From: Viridibacillus sp050278625 | Lineage (GTDB): Bacteria > Bacillota > Bacilli > Bacillales_A > Planococcaceae | DNA: 64,000 bases | Assembly (NCBI RefSeq): GCF_050278625.1 | Contig: NZ_JBNNTI010000005.1 | Location: 1 to 64,000 of the forward strand | Direction of reading: 5' to 3' | Program-made: the position numbers and the translations under genes | In this document: positions 1 to 8,380 of the stretch, one piece after another | How positions within the stretch are numbered: the stretch's first letter is position 1 | How the letters are laid out: each line of letters opens with the position of its first letter | Notes under the pieces: model-generated | The model's database searches: none | Seen by the model: the letters and a program-made list of their open reading frames with translations, nothing else | What the model was told of the DNA's origin: nothing

Positions 1-324
1 GGGAATATCCTTTGTTTAATTACGAATCGCTTCGATTTAGAGCCTGATGAAATTTCAGACATGTACAAATCACGCTGGGCAATTGAGCTGTTTTTCAAAT
101 GGATCAAGCAGCATCTCAACATTAAAAAGTTCTATGGTCAAAGCGAGAATGCGATTTACAACCAAGTGTTCATTGCCCTCATTGTATTTTGCTTGAATGT
201 TTTAGCTCAAATTGAAACCAAGAGTAAACGAAAAATCCTGCAAATCAGCCGATATTTAAGGGCTTCTTTATGGAAACCAGCCTACATCTGGCTTCGAAAA
301 ATCGAAGGCAAAGCCGTTCCATAA
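1..324 (+). CDS. IS4-family transposase, C-terminal part (cut by window edge)
   Basis: The frame is open from base 1 and stops at 322-324, so this is the 3' end of a longer gene. It reads through the IS4 signature Y-(2)-R-(3)-E-(6)-K in YKSRWAIELFFKWIK, where the Glu is the last residue of the DDE catalytic triad that cuts and joins transposon ends. The rest is a basic C-terminal tail. Whether the upstream DDE residues are intact cannot be seen. It lies just before the biotin operon and has no functional link to it. Confidence 0.8.
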   Translation, partial: GNILCLITNRFDLEPDEISDMYKSRWAIELFFKWIKQHLNIKKFYGQSENAIYNQVFIALIVFCLNVLAQIETKSKRKILQISRYLRASLWKPAYIWLRKIEGKAVP

Positions 325-559
325 AACGCAAACTGTCGTTATCGCACACGTATAATTGTAAATAAAAACCAAATGAATGGGGCCACCTTTATTGAAATGT
401 TTCCTTTTTTGGCTTTAAACCCTAAGTAGTAATAGACGGAATTTTCTGTCTTTATTTATGCAACACTAGTGATGATATTAATATTCTTCAAATAGAGTTA
501 CTGCCACATGCCTATCAGGCTAATACCTAGAATAGCTGCTAAAAATGAAGGAGAAGGTT
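325..559. other. Non-coding: presumed right end of the IS element, then bio upstream DNA
   Basis: No open reading frame with a ribosome site is visible. The sequence TTTATGCAACACTAGTG at 454-470 has the look of an IS right terminal inverted repeat because it follows the transposase at a typical distance. The left end is outside the window, so this cannot be confirmed from the sequence. Confidence 0.25.
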
Positions 560-588
560 TTGATAAATCATTTACGTAAAACTATATT
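560..588 (+). promoter_or_regulatory. Sigma-A-type promoter of the biotin operon
   Basis: TTGATA at 560-565 is separated by exactly 17 bases from TATATT at 583-588. The predicted start of transcription falls inside the BirA operator that begins at 590, which fits repressor control. Confidence 0.7.
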
Positions 589-589
589 T

Positions 590-621
590 GTGTTAACCTA
601 TTTTAAATTAAAGGTTAACAC
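590..621. promoter_or_regulatory. BirA operator (biotin repressor binding site)
   Basis: A perfect inverted repeat, GTGTTAACCT - 12 bases - AGGTTAACAC, lies just downstream of the -10 box and 45 bases before bioD. The arms match the TGTTAACC/GGTTAACA half-sites bound by the bifunctional biotin ligase/repressor BirA in Firmicutes. Biotin-loaded BirA would block transcription of bioDAY. Confidence 0.85.
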
Positions 622-666
622 ATTGGTAACTTACCTTTAAAAAAACACGTAAATGAGGGAGATTCA

Positions 667-1347
667 TTGCAACATTTTTGGGTAGTTGGTACTGACACAG
701 ATGTTGGGAAAACATTTATCACAACATTATTCATGCGTTATCTCCAAAAGCAGGGTCATAAAGTAATACCATACAAACCTGTACAAACGGGGGAAGTCTC
801 GGATAAAGGTCGCTATTATTATCACGATACAACAAGCTATTCAGACTATAGCTTACAACCTTTAGCTAAAGAGGCACTGAATACATACTCTTTCTCGATT
901 CCTGCATCACCGCATTATGCCGCTGAGCTTGAAGGGGAAACAATAAAAGAAGACAGGCTTCTAAAAGCCATTGATATGCTAAAACTAGACTATGACACAG
1001 TTATTTGTGAGGGAGCTGGGGGATTGTATGTGCCACTTCAATCGGATACTACTTTGACATTGCTTGATGTCATCCAGCAATCGGCACTACCTGTCATACT
1101 GGTAGCGAATACGAAGCTTGGCACGATTAATCACACTTTGTTATCTGTCGAGGTACTGAAGGCACGTAATATCGATTTACTAGGTATTGTGTTCAACCAA
1201 TTCGAGCAGAGTGCATTAGAAAAAAATAATGTCGACACAATACGAAGATTTATCGCTGTGCCAACATTGGTTATCGAGGCTAATCGTACGATTGAAAGCT
1301 TCGATGATGAATCGGTTTTTGAAAGGTTGATGACCCATGACATATAA
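667..1347 (+). CDS. bioD: ATP-dependent dethiobiotin synthetase BioD
   Basis: BioD carboxylates 7,8-diaminopelargonate with CO2 and ATP to close the ureido ring of dethiobiotin, the penultimate step of biotin synthesis. The 226-residue product has the family length and the N-terminal P-loop GTDTDVGKT (about residues 8-16), followed by the KPVQTG and CEGAGGLYVPL segments typical of the family. The start is a TTG seven bases after TGAGGGA. It is the first gene after the BirA operator and overlaps bioA by 11 bases, which suggests translational coupling. Confidence 0.95.
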   Translation: MQHFWVVGTDTDVGKTFITTLFMRYLQKQGHKVIPYKPVQTGEVSDKGRYYYHDTTSYSDYSLQPLAKEALNTYSFSIPASPHYAAELEGETIKEDRLLKAIDMLKLDYDTVICEGAGGLYVPLQSDTTLTLLDVIQQSALPVILVANTKLGTINHTLLSVEVLKARNIDLLGIVFNQFEQSALEKNNVDTIRRFIAVPTLVIEANRTIESFDDESVFERLMTHDI

Positions 1348-2698
1348 AGAACTTCAAGCCCTTGATCTTAAACATATTTGGCATCCTTGCTCACAAATGA
1401 AAGATTATGAATCCTTTCCGCCGATTGTGATAGAACGTGGCGAGGGGGTGTGGTTGTACGACAAACAAGGTAATCGCTATTTAGATGCGGTTTCATCGTG
1501 GTGGGTCAATTTATTTGGGCATACGAATCAGCGTATTAGTCGAGCTTTAGCTGAGCAAGCGCAAAAACTGGAGCACGTCATTTTTGCGAATTTTACCCAT
1601 GTGCCTGCGATTCATGTGGCTGAGAAACTCGTTGCATTGACACCAAAAGGTTTAGAAAAGGTATTTTTTGCAGATAACGGATCTGCCGCGATTGAAGTCG
1701 CGCTAAAAATGAGCTTTCAGTACCGTGCCCAAACGAATCAGCTAAAGAAAAAACGTTTTTTAACGTTTACAAATGCATATCATGGCGAAACACTCGGTGC
1801 CTTATCTGTTGGTGGGGTTGATTTATACAACGAAGTATATGCTCCTCTGTTATTAAATGTTGTACATACACAGGGACCGGATTGTTTCCGATGTCCTTTT
1901 GGCGAGTCACCCGCGACCTGTAACGCTCCCTGTACACAGTACGTAGAAGAACAATTGAAACAACATGCCGAGTCAATTTCCGCGGCCATTATTGAGCCGT
2001 TAATTCAAGCAGCAGCAGGTATGAAGATGTATCCACCAGTTTTTTTGCGAAAATTAAGAGCATTATGTGATAAATACGATGTGCATCTCATTGCAGATGA
2101 GGTGGCGGTTGGCTTTGGCCGTACTGGTACATTGTTCGCTTGTGAGCAAGCTGATATTACACCGGATTTTTTATGTTTATCAAAAGGAATTACGGGCGGG
2201 TACTTGCCCCTCTCTGCTGTACTGACAACGAATGAAGTATATAACGCCTTTTATGACGACTACGGAACGATGAAGGCATTCTTACATTCGCATAGTTATT
2301 CGGGTAACCCACTCGCCCTACGTGTAGCAGAGGAAGTACTGACAATTTTTGAAGAAGAACAAGTATTGACTAAGTTAGCACCTAAACAACAATTATTAAA
2401 AAAATTAGCGCATGAAGCATTTGATCATTTACCTTATGTAGGTGAATATCGTCAAACTGGCTTTGTTGGCGCAGTTGAATTAGTTACGAATAAAGAGACG
2501 AAGGCGCAATTCCAAAGTGAAGAGCGCATCGGCTATCAAATTTATCAGCGTGCACTAGAAAAAGGGCTCCTAATCCGTCCGCTTGATAATATTATTTATT
2601 TCATGCCACCATATGTCATCTCGGAAGACGAAATCAAATGGATGATTGAAACAACGAAGGAAGTCATCGACCAATTTTTTAAAGAAAGGTGTGAATAA
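1337..2698 (+). CDS. bioA: Adenosylmethionine-8-amino-7-oxononanoate aminotransferase BioA
   Basis: A PLP enzyme that transaminates 8-amino-7-oxononanoate to 7,8-diaminopelargonate, making BioD's substrate; the family usually takes the amino group from S-adenosylmethionine. The 453 residues are full length. Class III aminotransferase marks are SSWWVN near residue 53, the DEVAVGFGRTG segment, and LSKGITGG with the PLP lysine near residue 283. ATG start inside the end of bioD; bioY follows after a single base. Intact, although the downstream bioB is ruined. Confidence 0.95.
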   Translation: MTYKELQALDLKHIWHPCSQMKDYESFPPIVIERGEGVWLYDKQGNRYLDAVSSWWVNLFGHTNQRISRALAEQAQKLEHVIFANFTHVPAIHVAEKLVALTPKGLEKVFFADNGSAAIEVALKMSFQYRAQTNQLKKKRFLTFTNAYHGETLGALSVGGVDLYNEVYAPLLLNVVHTQGPDCFRCPFGESPATCNAPCTQYVEEQLKQHAESISAAIIEPLIQAAAGMKMYPPVFLRKLRALCDKYDVHLIADEVAVGFGRTGTLFACEQADITPDFLCLSKGITGGYLPLSAVLTTNEVYNAFYDDYGTMKAFLHSHSYSGNPLALRVAEEVLTIFEEEQVLTKLAPKQQLLKKLAHEAFDHLPYVGEYRQTGFVGAVELVTNKETKAQFQSEERIGYQIYQRALEKGLLIRPLDNIIYFMPPYVISEDEIKWMIETTKEVIDQFFKERCE

Positions 2699-2699
2699 A

Positions 2700-3305
2700 T
2701 TGAAAACCTCACGTACCTTATCGCTTACACTAGTTGCGATTTTTGCTGCAATGACCGCAATTGGAGCCTTTATAAAAATTCCGTTACCCATTGTACCCTT
2801 TACATTGCAAATTATTGCTGTGTATCTAGCAGGTTCATTATTAGGAAGTAAGCGAGGTTTACTAAGTCAATTGGTTTATGTCCTCGTCGGTTTATCCGGA
2901 CTACCTGTTTTTACACAAGGCGGAGGTTTTACGTATATTTTACAGCCGACGTTTGGTTATTTAATTGGCTTCGCTGCAGGTGCTTATACAATCGGTTTCA
3001 TCATTGAAAGAGTAGAGCAACCTACACGTAAACATTTTATTATCGCAAATTTAATCGGCACTGCTGTCATTTATGTTTTTGGCGTCATTTATCTTTACGT
3101 AGCATTAAATCTTTGGCTAGACACACCAACTGACATATCACATGTACTTGCAGCAGGATTGTTTAGTACGGTAGGTGTTGACATAGCACTTGCTATTTTT
3201 ACAAGTTTATTAGCTACACGTATATATCCATTGTTGAAAACAATCCATTCAACAAAAAGAGGCGTACAAAATAAACTGGCAAACACTAGCTCAAGAAGTT
3301 TTTGA
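2700..3305 (+). CDS. bioY: Biotin transporter BioY (ECF S component)
   Basis: BioY is the membrane substrate-binding subunit of the energy-coupling-factor biotin importer; the shared EcfA/A'/T module is not in this window. The 201-residue product is nearly all hydrophobic, with the conserved KIPLPIVPFTLQ loop after the first helix and the GGGFTYILQPTFGYLIGF segment. A longer frame is open upstream inside bioA, but TTG at 2700 follows AGAAAGGTGTG and gives the family N-terminus. The last codons overlap the bioB remnant. Confidence 0.93.
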   Translation: MKTSRTLSLTLVAIFAAMTAIGAFIKIPLPIVPFTLQIIAVYLAGSLLGSKRGLLSQLVYVLVGLSGLPVFTQGGGFTYILQPTFGYLIGFAAGAYTIGFIIERVEQPTRKHFIIANLIGTAVIYVFGVIYLYVALNLWLDTPTDISHVLAAGLFSTVGVDIALAIFTSLLATRIYPLLKTIHSTKRGVQNKLANTSSRSF

Positions 3306-3552
3306 GGGTAAAGAATTAACAAAAGTACTCGCAATTTTAATAACAGAAGATGATGAATTGCTTCCTTTACTGCAAGGTGCTTTTACAATTCGTAAACATT
3401 ACATTTAGGCGTATACGCTGCCAATAGTTTAGGGGGTTATTTGACGACGGAAGGACAGGAAGTAAACAAGTTTCGAAATCGGGATTGCAGAAAAACAGGC
3501 TGAACTTTTAATGACATATAGCCAACGGAAAAATGAGAATCTTATACACTAA
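3271..3552 (+). pseudogene. bioB: bioB (biotin synthase) remnant, internally deleted and frameshifted
   Basis: From 3271 one frame reads a biotin synthase N-terminus (NWQTLAQEVFEGKEL, then LLPLLQGAFTIRKHYI) to a stop at 3406. A second frame at about 3405 starts abruptly with a BioB C-terminal segment (LGVYAANSLGGYLTTEGQ), and a third ends with EKQAELLMTYSQRKN and a stop at 3550. The middle of the protein, including the radical-SAM cysteine cluster, is absent. The expected start codon is ATA (3271-3273) although an AAGAGG site still precedes it. The place after bioY is where bioB sits in the L. sphaericus bioDAYB operon. It cannot encode biotin synthase. Confidence 0.85.
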
Positions 3553-3723
3553 TTCATATAATAATGGAGATTTTAATATTCTTATTAACTTAGATTTTAC
3601 TATTTAATGTATATCTTGTTATCCTTTTTCTAGGAATGTTCATTCATTTTGAATATTCAATTACCTAATTATAATTTGACGGCTAAAATGTAATATCAGG
3701 CTTTCGAAATATCTCTTGAAATC

Positions 3724-3775
3724 AAGCATCTCCAAAAATGTACCAAACACTTTTGGAAATGCTTTTTTGTTTTTT
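3724..3775 (+). terminator. Intrinsic terminator downstream of the biotin operon
   Basis: GCATCTCCAAAA at 3726-3737 pairs with TTTTGGAAATGC at 3751-3762 with one mismatch, followed by a T-rich run. It lies 170 bases after the bioB remnant. Confidence 0.7.
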
Positions 3776-4005
3776 GTAATCGTTTAAAATTATTTAAATC
3801 CCTGAAGCTTGTTTTATAAATATATACTCATGTTCTCAAACACCGAATAATTGTTGGATTCTTGTCTGTATATTATTGATTTTTAACCATATATAAGAAT
3901 ACAGTATCAGAAACTGAAATTATTTCCCCACTTATAAGTATATTTCCCCATCGGTTTTACCAGAATAATACAAGTATACTATTGGATGAAGGGGGGGATA
4001 TTTTT

Positions 4006-4332
4006 TTGGAAACGAATCTCGCGTTTTCTCCACGTAGCAAACTATTTTTAGCTGGATTACTTCTATTACTCTTATCTATTTTAGATTCTATCTTCACTGA
4101 TTTTGGCATTCGAAATAACCATATTACTGAAGCAAATCCACTCATGCGAATAATGTATGAATATAGTGTTATTGGGTTTTATTCGTTGAAAATTACGCTT
4201 CCATTTTTGTTGTTGTACAACCTCAGTAAGATTCAGCTTAGAAAATCTTTACAGCTATTAATGGGAGCGGCTATTATCCTTTATACTGTTGTGTTCTTTC
4301 AACATATTTTGTGGATTTCATTAGTCGTTTAA
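4006..4332 (+). CDS. Small DUF5658-type membrane protein
   Basis: Function unknown. The 108-residue product has about three hydrophobic helices and, after the first, the segment LDSIFTDFGI...EANPLM typical of DUF5658 membrane proteins. The frame is open from 3982, but TTG at 4006 sits ten bases after a run of GAAGGGGGGG, so I take that as the start. It is a single gene followed by its own terminator, with no functional link to its neighbours. Confidence 0.65.
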   Translation: METNLAFSPRSKLFLAGLLLLLLSILDSIFTDFGIRNNHITEANPLMRIMYEYSVIGFYSLKITLPFLLLYNLSKIQLRKSLQLLMGAAIILYTVVFFQHILWISLVV

Positions 4333-4353
4333 TCGTAGGTGCCAGTTTCTAAT

Positions 4354-4392
4354 TAGCCCTTAATCTTTACGGAGGTTAGGGGCTTTCTTTTT
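4354..4392 (+). terminator. Terminator of the DUF5658 gene
   Basis: TAGCCCTTAA pairs imperfectly with TTAGGGGCT and is followed by TTCTTTTT. Confidence 0.6.
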
Positions 4393-4520
4393 GCCGAAGC
4401 AAGCCGAATTTCAAATATAGTTTATGATTCTGATAGCATTTCCAGCCTTCGCAAGTTGAAAAATTACCCTTTAAAATTAGCTTCTAAGGACGTGAATATT
4501 CTGCTAAATAACAAACGGTA

Positions 4521-4625
4521 GAGTTAGTGCAACAATCATCGCAGTTAGCGCAACAATCAGCAGAGATAATGCAACAATCAACCCAGTTAATACAACAAAC
4601 AACACAGTTAGTGCAACAATCCCCA
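4521..4625. repeat. Tandem array of five 21-bp units
   Basis: Five head-to-tail 21-base units start at 4521, 4542, 4563, 4584 and 4605. The shared core is AGTTAGYGCAACAATCA. Because 21 is divisible by 3 the array stays open and would encode QLxQQSx heptads, but no start with a ribosome site precedes it and the frame runs into a terminator and the end of tagA. I read it as a non-coding minisatellite. See also the 21-bp array at 31380-31729. Confidence 0.85.
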
Positions 4626-4642
4626 AGCCAGCCCCAAAAATC

Positions 4643-4670
4643 ACAAAAAAGCCGCCCATTCAGGCGGCTT
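4643..4670 (-). terminator. Terminator of tagA
   Basis: GCCGCC (4651-4656) pairs with GGCGGC (4663-4668); read on the minus strand it is followed by TTTTTTGTG. It is 47 bases past the tagA stop. Confidence 0.85.
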
Positions 4671-4716
4671 CCCAGATCATATTATCTAACTAACGACTCC
4701 GCTACCCAACAAACAC

Positions 4717-5439
4717 TCATTTCCGCCCATTTCTCCTCACAGCAAGCAAAAACTGCGGAATCTTCAACATTCTCTTCCAGCGAGTAGGCTGAGTAATCAA
4801 ACGATGGAACCACTCCAAATTAAGCTTAAGGAAGATGTCTGGGGCACGATCAATGTTCCCAGAAAGTATATCCAAGCTTCCGCCAACGCCCATTAAAATG
4901 GCGTTAGGGAACTTTTCGCGATGTGCAGCAATCCATTCTTCCTGTTTTGGAGCACCTAGTGCTACAAAAACATAGTCAGGAGATAGAGCTGAGGCTTTCA
5001 AAGCAACCTCCTCAGCGTTACCATCTCCTCCAAAGCCATCAGCGACACCGACTATATCTATATTAGGGTACTGTGCTTTTGCCGCCTCAGCTGCCTTAGC
5101 TGCAATACCAGGCTTACCGCCATACATGAAAATCTTATTGCGCGTTCCAGTAGCATTAGCATCTGCCATAAACTCATGTACTAATTCAAATCCTGGAATA
5201 CGTTCTTGCAAAGGTTGACCGAGCATTTTAGAACCAATGACAACGCCAATTCCATCCGCTACTACATAATCAGCAGCGTGTAATAGTTTTTCATAGGTAG
5301 GTAACTCTTTGGCAAGCATGATAATTTCAGGGTTCGCGGTTACGATCCAAACTTGTCCATCTTGTTTTGTTACTGTATTTACAAACTCTTTTTTTGTAGT
5401 ATCCGCAATTGGAATTGATAAAATATCTATTTTTTTCAT
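4717..5439 (-). CDS. tagA: WecG/TagA/CpsF glycosyltransferase (ManNAc transferase)
   Basis: TagA adds N-acetylmannosamine to undecaprenyl-PP-GlcNAc, the committed step of wall teichoic acid linkage-unit synthesis on the inner membrane face. The 240 residues are family length and carry TANPEIIMLA, YVVADGIGVV with the proposed catalytic Asp, VFVALGAPKQEEW and GVGGSLDILSG. ATG start after GAAAGG. TagO, which makes the GlcNAc-lipid substrate, and two LCP proteins that attach finished polymers are elsewhere in the window. Confidence 0.9.
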   Translation of the reverse strand: MKKIDILSIPIADTTKKEFVNTVTKQDGQVWIVTANPEIIMLAKELPTYEKLLHAADYVVADGIGVVIGSKMLGQPLQERIPGFELVHEFMADANATGTRNKIFMYGGKPGIAAKAAEAAKAQYPNIDIVGVADGFGGDGNAEEVALKASALSPDYVFVALGAPKQEEWIAAHREKFPNAILMGVGGSLDILSGNIDRAPDIFLKLNLEWFHRLITQPTRWKRMLKIPQFLLAVRRNGRK

Positions 5440-5536
5440 ACATAAAACCTTTCTTCATCAAAGCATTTCTTTCTATTATATAGTAAACCATCTGAAAGGG
5501 GCTTGGATAATCCGTATGCGTTCAAAGTGATTATTA

Positions 5537-6622
5537 TTAATCATCCAGACCAACAGTCTCTTTTACCCATTCAGTAGATCTAAAAGCTCGATTTTCAACA
5601 TCTTTTAAATGTTCTACATAATAAAAGCCGTCTTTAATCATAATCGCAGTTGGGGAAAACCTTGGCGAAACAACCCGTATAGCCCCTTCAGCATTTTTTA
5701 CAACATTTAAGGAAGCTATGCCGCCAACATAAGTAGCCGGATCTTGCTGAGCTGCGAAGAAATTACCTAGAGAGTAAAATACGTGCGTCTCATGTCCGTC
5801 TGTAGTCGTTATTTTCTCATAAGGTTGTAAAACATGTGGATGGTGGCCAAAAATAATATCTGCACCAGCTTCGGAGATGACTTTAGCCATTTGTTTTTGC
5901 TTCTTATTGGGTGTAGATTGGTATTCAATGCCCCAGTGCATATTAACGATGATAACGTCGCTATTAGGGCGCATTTTTTTGATATCCTTTTGAATGGTTT
6001 GGAGATTGATACGATTGACTAAATAATCTTTCCCAGCAGGTGTTTTATTATCATTTGTTCCGTACGTGTAAGATAACGTTCCTACTTTAATACCTTTAAC
6101 ATCGATAATACGCATCTTTTCTCGATCTTTAGCCGATTTATAAGCCCCAACATAAGGTAAGCCGTAAGATTTGATATTCTTTAGAGCAGCAAGAACACCT
6201 TCTTCACCATGATCTAATGTGTGATTATTGGCTACTGATAAGAGATCGACACCAGCTTCTTTCAAATCGCGAACAATATAATCTGGGCTTGCAAATTTTG
6301 GGTATCCAGATAATCCAAATTCTTTTCCTACGGGCAAGGATTCCTGATTTGCTAGCAGAAAGTCATAGCTTTTTAACGTATCTTCCACCGCTGCAAAAGA
6401 TGGGGAGTAATCTGGGTAATATAATAATTGGGTATGCAATATGATATCACCAATCATAGCGATAGAAATCTTCTTATCTTTAATGATGGGCGCAGCTTGC
6501 TCAACTTTTTCTGGTTGTATATCAGTAGTAGTTTCATTTGTTGGTATTTTTTGATATTTATCAGAAATGGTGCATGCACTAAGTAAAAAGAGGGTAAAAC
6601 AAATTAATAGAATATTTTTCAA
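5537..6622 (-). CDS. CapA-family (PGA_cap metallophosphatase-like) lipoprotein
   Basis: The N-terminus is a lipoprotein signal with lipobox LLSAC, so the protein should sit on the outer face of the membrane. The body matches the CapA/PgsA family: MIGDIILHT, LLANQESLP, VANNHTLDHG, VNMHWGIEY and FGHHPHVLQP in order, a calcineurin-like metal-binding arrangement. CapA proteins take part in anchoring or making poly-gamma-glutamate, but no capB/capC genes are nearby, so the role is open. TTG start after AAAGGATG. Divergent from the protease gene at 6765. Confidence 0.85.
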   Translation of the reverse strand: MKNILLICFTLFLLSACTISDKYQKIPTNETTTDIQPEKVEQAAPIIKDKKISIAMIGDIILHTQLLYYPDYSPSFAAVEDTLKSYDFLLANQESLPVGKEFGLSGYPKFASPDYIVRDLKEAGVDLLSVANNHTLDHGEEGVLAALKNIKSYGLPYVGAYKSAKDREKMRIIDVKGIKVGTLSYTYGTNDNKTPAGKDYLVNRINLQTIQKDIKKMRPNSDVIIVNMHWGIEYQSTPNKKQKQMAKVISEAGADIIFGHHPHVLQPYEKITTTDGHETHVFYSLGNFFAAQQDPATYVGGIASLNVVKNAEGAIRVVSPRFSPTAIMIKDGFYYVEHLKDVENRAFRSTEWVKETVGLDD

Positions 6623-6764
6623 AGAAAATCATCCTTTCTAAGTCCATTTTCTTTAGATTGTGCTATGATAAACTTTGTGAAAAATGAATACTACATTTTT
6701 GAAACTTTAGATGTAGTTTATCCGTCTATAATAGTAATGAATTTTATGCAGACAGGAAGTGGAT

Positions 6765-8207
6765 GTGAAAGTGAATAATAATAGAAGATATCGACCGAAA
6801 AAAACATCCTTTAAGCGTGTAGCGGCTTCCATTATTTTAATCATAGCAGTTATTGCTGGATTATACACACTCCTTACAAAAAATGATGAAGCTACAGATG
6901 AGCCAAATGTAAAAGTGGCTGATACCGAAAAAGCAGCTCAGGAAAAACCACAAGAAGAAGATGATGATGATACTTCTGAGAAAAAAGAAGGAACGGTCAC
7001 GACGGATATTAAAGCAGGCGTTACGAATGAAGCTGTTACAGATGTGACAATGCCTAAAAACGATACGTCAGCTATTATTGCGAATGCAAAAACGCAAGTG
7101 TACACTGTCTATACGGACTTGCAACAAGGATCGGGTTTTCTTTTCAATAGAAAAGGAGACATTATAACAAATGCCCATGTTGTAAAAGATGCATCCTATG
7201 TATTTGTGACAAATGAACATGGTCAAGAATTCCAAGGACAAGTAATCGGTATTTCTAAAAAAACTGACATTGCACTAATTCGAGTGCCTGGTTTGCAAGG
7301 GAAAGACCCACTTGTACTAGATACTACAAAAGCAAAAGTAAACACGCCCGTTATCGCCATAGGAAGTCCTAATAATAAGGGTGGTACATCAACAGAAGGC
7401 GATATTAGAGCGTTAAATGGCAATTTTACAGATGAATATAATTATTCAAATCTATATGAGATTACAGCACGTTTAGAGCAAGGTTCAAGTGGTGGACCTC
7501 TAATTAACGCGACAACTGGTAATGTTATCGGCATTAACTCCATCATATTAACGGATCAACCTGAAATTGGTTACGCAATCCCTGTCTATTCAATTATGTC
7601 ACTCATCACCAAATGGGCAGATCAAGATATCGAAATTAAATTAGACGATGAAGAAGATTACGACCATAAGCAGGATGCTTATTTAGATAAAAAATTAATC
7701 AAAGACTATATAAATGGCTACTATGAACTATTCCCATACGCTATCAAAGATAAAAATAAAAACTACTACGAAACTTACTTATTACCAAACAGTAGTGCAG
7801 CAACAACAGCAAAAGAAATGATTGCAACTTATTCATCGAAAGACAAACAGTATCAAGATTTAACATTTACGTTTGGCTCAGTAGACATCTATGATGACTA
7901 TGCGACAGCAAATGTTAACTCGACATATACTTACAAAGACGTCAAAACAGGTGTTAAAGGAACGATTAAACAATCCATCCGTTACACAATTATTATTGAT
8001 AAATATGGTGATTATCAGTTCACTAAAATTGATATCTTATCAACAAATTCGGACTTGCCTACATCGGGTTCTGGTGACAAAGAAAAAGAAAAAGAAAATG
8101 TAACTCCACCAACTGATGATAATGAAAAAACAGATGATGAAGAAGAAGAAGATTCTGTAGAAACTCAAGGTACAGAAACACCGACAGATGAAAAAACAGT
8201 AGAATAA
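6765..8207 (+). CDS. Membrane-anchored trypsin-like serine protease with C-terminal extension
   Basis: A basic N-terminus and one transmembrane helix (about residues 15-38) are followed by a very acidic linker and an HtrA-like S1C protease domain. The triad is visible: His in TNAHVVKDA (about 138), Asp in KKTDIALIRV (about 167), Ser in QGSSGGPLI (about 242). There is no PDZ domain. Instead there is a roughly 120-residue extracytoplasmic domain resembling the NTF2-like fold of TcaA-type proteins, then an acidic Glu/Asp/Thr tail. GTG codons at 6759, 6765 and 6771 are possible starts; AGGAAG at 6754-6759 favours 6765 or 6771. Confidence 0.8.
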   Translation: MKVNNNRRYRPKKTSFKRVAASIILIIAVIAGLYTLLTKNDEATDEPNVKVADTEKAAQEKPQEEDDDDTSEKKEGTVTTDIKAGVTNEAVTDVTMPKNDTSAIIANAKTQVYTVYTDLQQGSGFLFNRKGDIITNAHVVKDASYVFVTNEHGQEFQGQVIGISKKTDIALIRVPGLQGKDPLVLDTTKAKVNTPVIAIGSPNNKGGTSTEGDIRALNGNFTDEYNYSNLYEITARLEQGSSGGPLINATTGNVIGINSIILTDQPEIGYAIPVYSIMSLITKWADQDIEIKLDDEEDYDHKQDAYLDKKLIKDYINGYYELFPYAIKDKNKNYYETYLLPNSSAATTAKEMIATYSSKDKQYQDLTFTFGSVDIYDDYATANVNSTYTYKDVKTGVKGTIKQSIRYTIIIDKYGDYQFTKIDILSTNSDLPTSGSGDKEKEKENVTPPTDDNEKTDDEEEEDSVETQGTETPTDEKTVE

Positions 8208-8212
8208 GTACC

Positions 8213-8247
8213 AAAACCTCGAGTTAGCAAAACTCGAGGTTTTTTTA
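8213..8247 (+). terminator. Terminator of the protease gene
   Basis: AAACCTCGAGTT and AACTCGAGGT(TT) form a strong stem followed by TTTTTT. Confidence 0.9.
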
Positions 8248-8301
8248 TGAGAAATAAGCTTGACTGAGTTTAGAAGAGAAGTTGGGACTGCTAATTTCAT
8301 A

Positions 8302-8355
8302 CATAAAAACCTCTAAGTAAAGGGCTTTTATCTAAAAGTCCAATACTTAGAGGTT
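8302..8355 (-). terminator. Terminator of the NlpC/P60 gene
   Basis: AACCTCTAAGTA (8308-8319) is an exact inverted repeat of TACTTAGAGGTT (8344-8355). Read on the minus strand it ends in a T-run. Confidence 0.7.
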
Positions 8356-8380
8356 CTAAAATCAATGATGATTAATTTAA

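Noticed and set aside
4527..4787. Gln-rich frame QLxQQSx downstream of the DUF5658 gene
   Set aside because: No ribosome site, translation crosses the tagA terminator and the tagA coding end, and it is explained by the 21-bp array.
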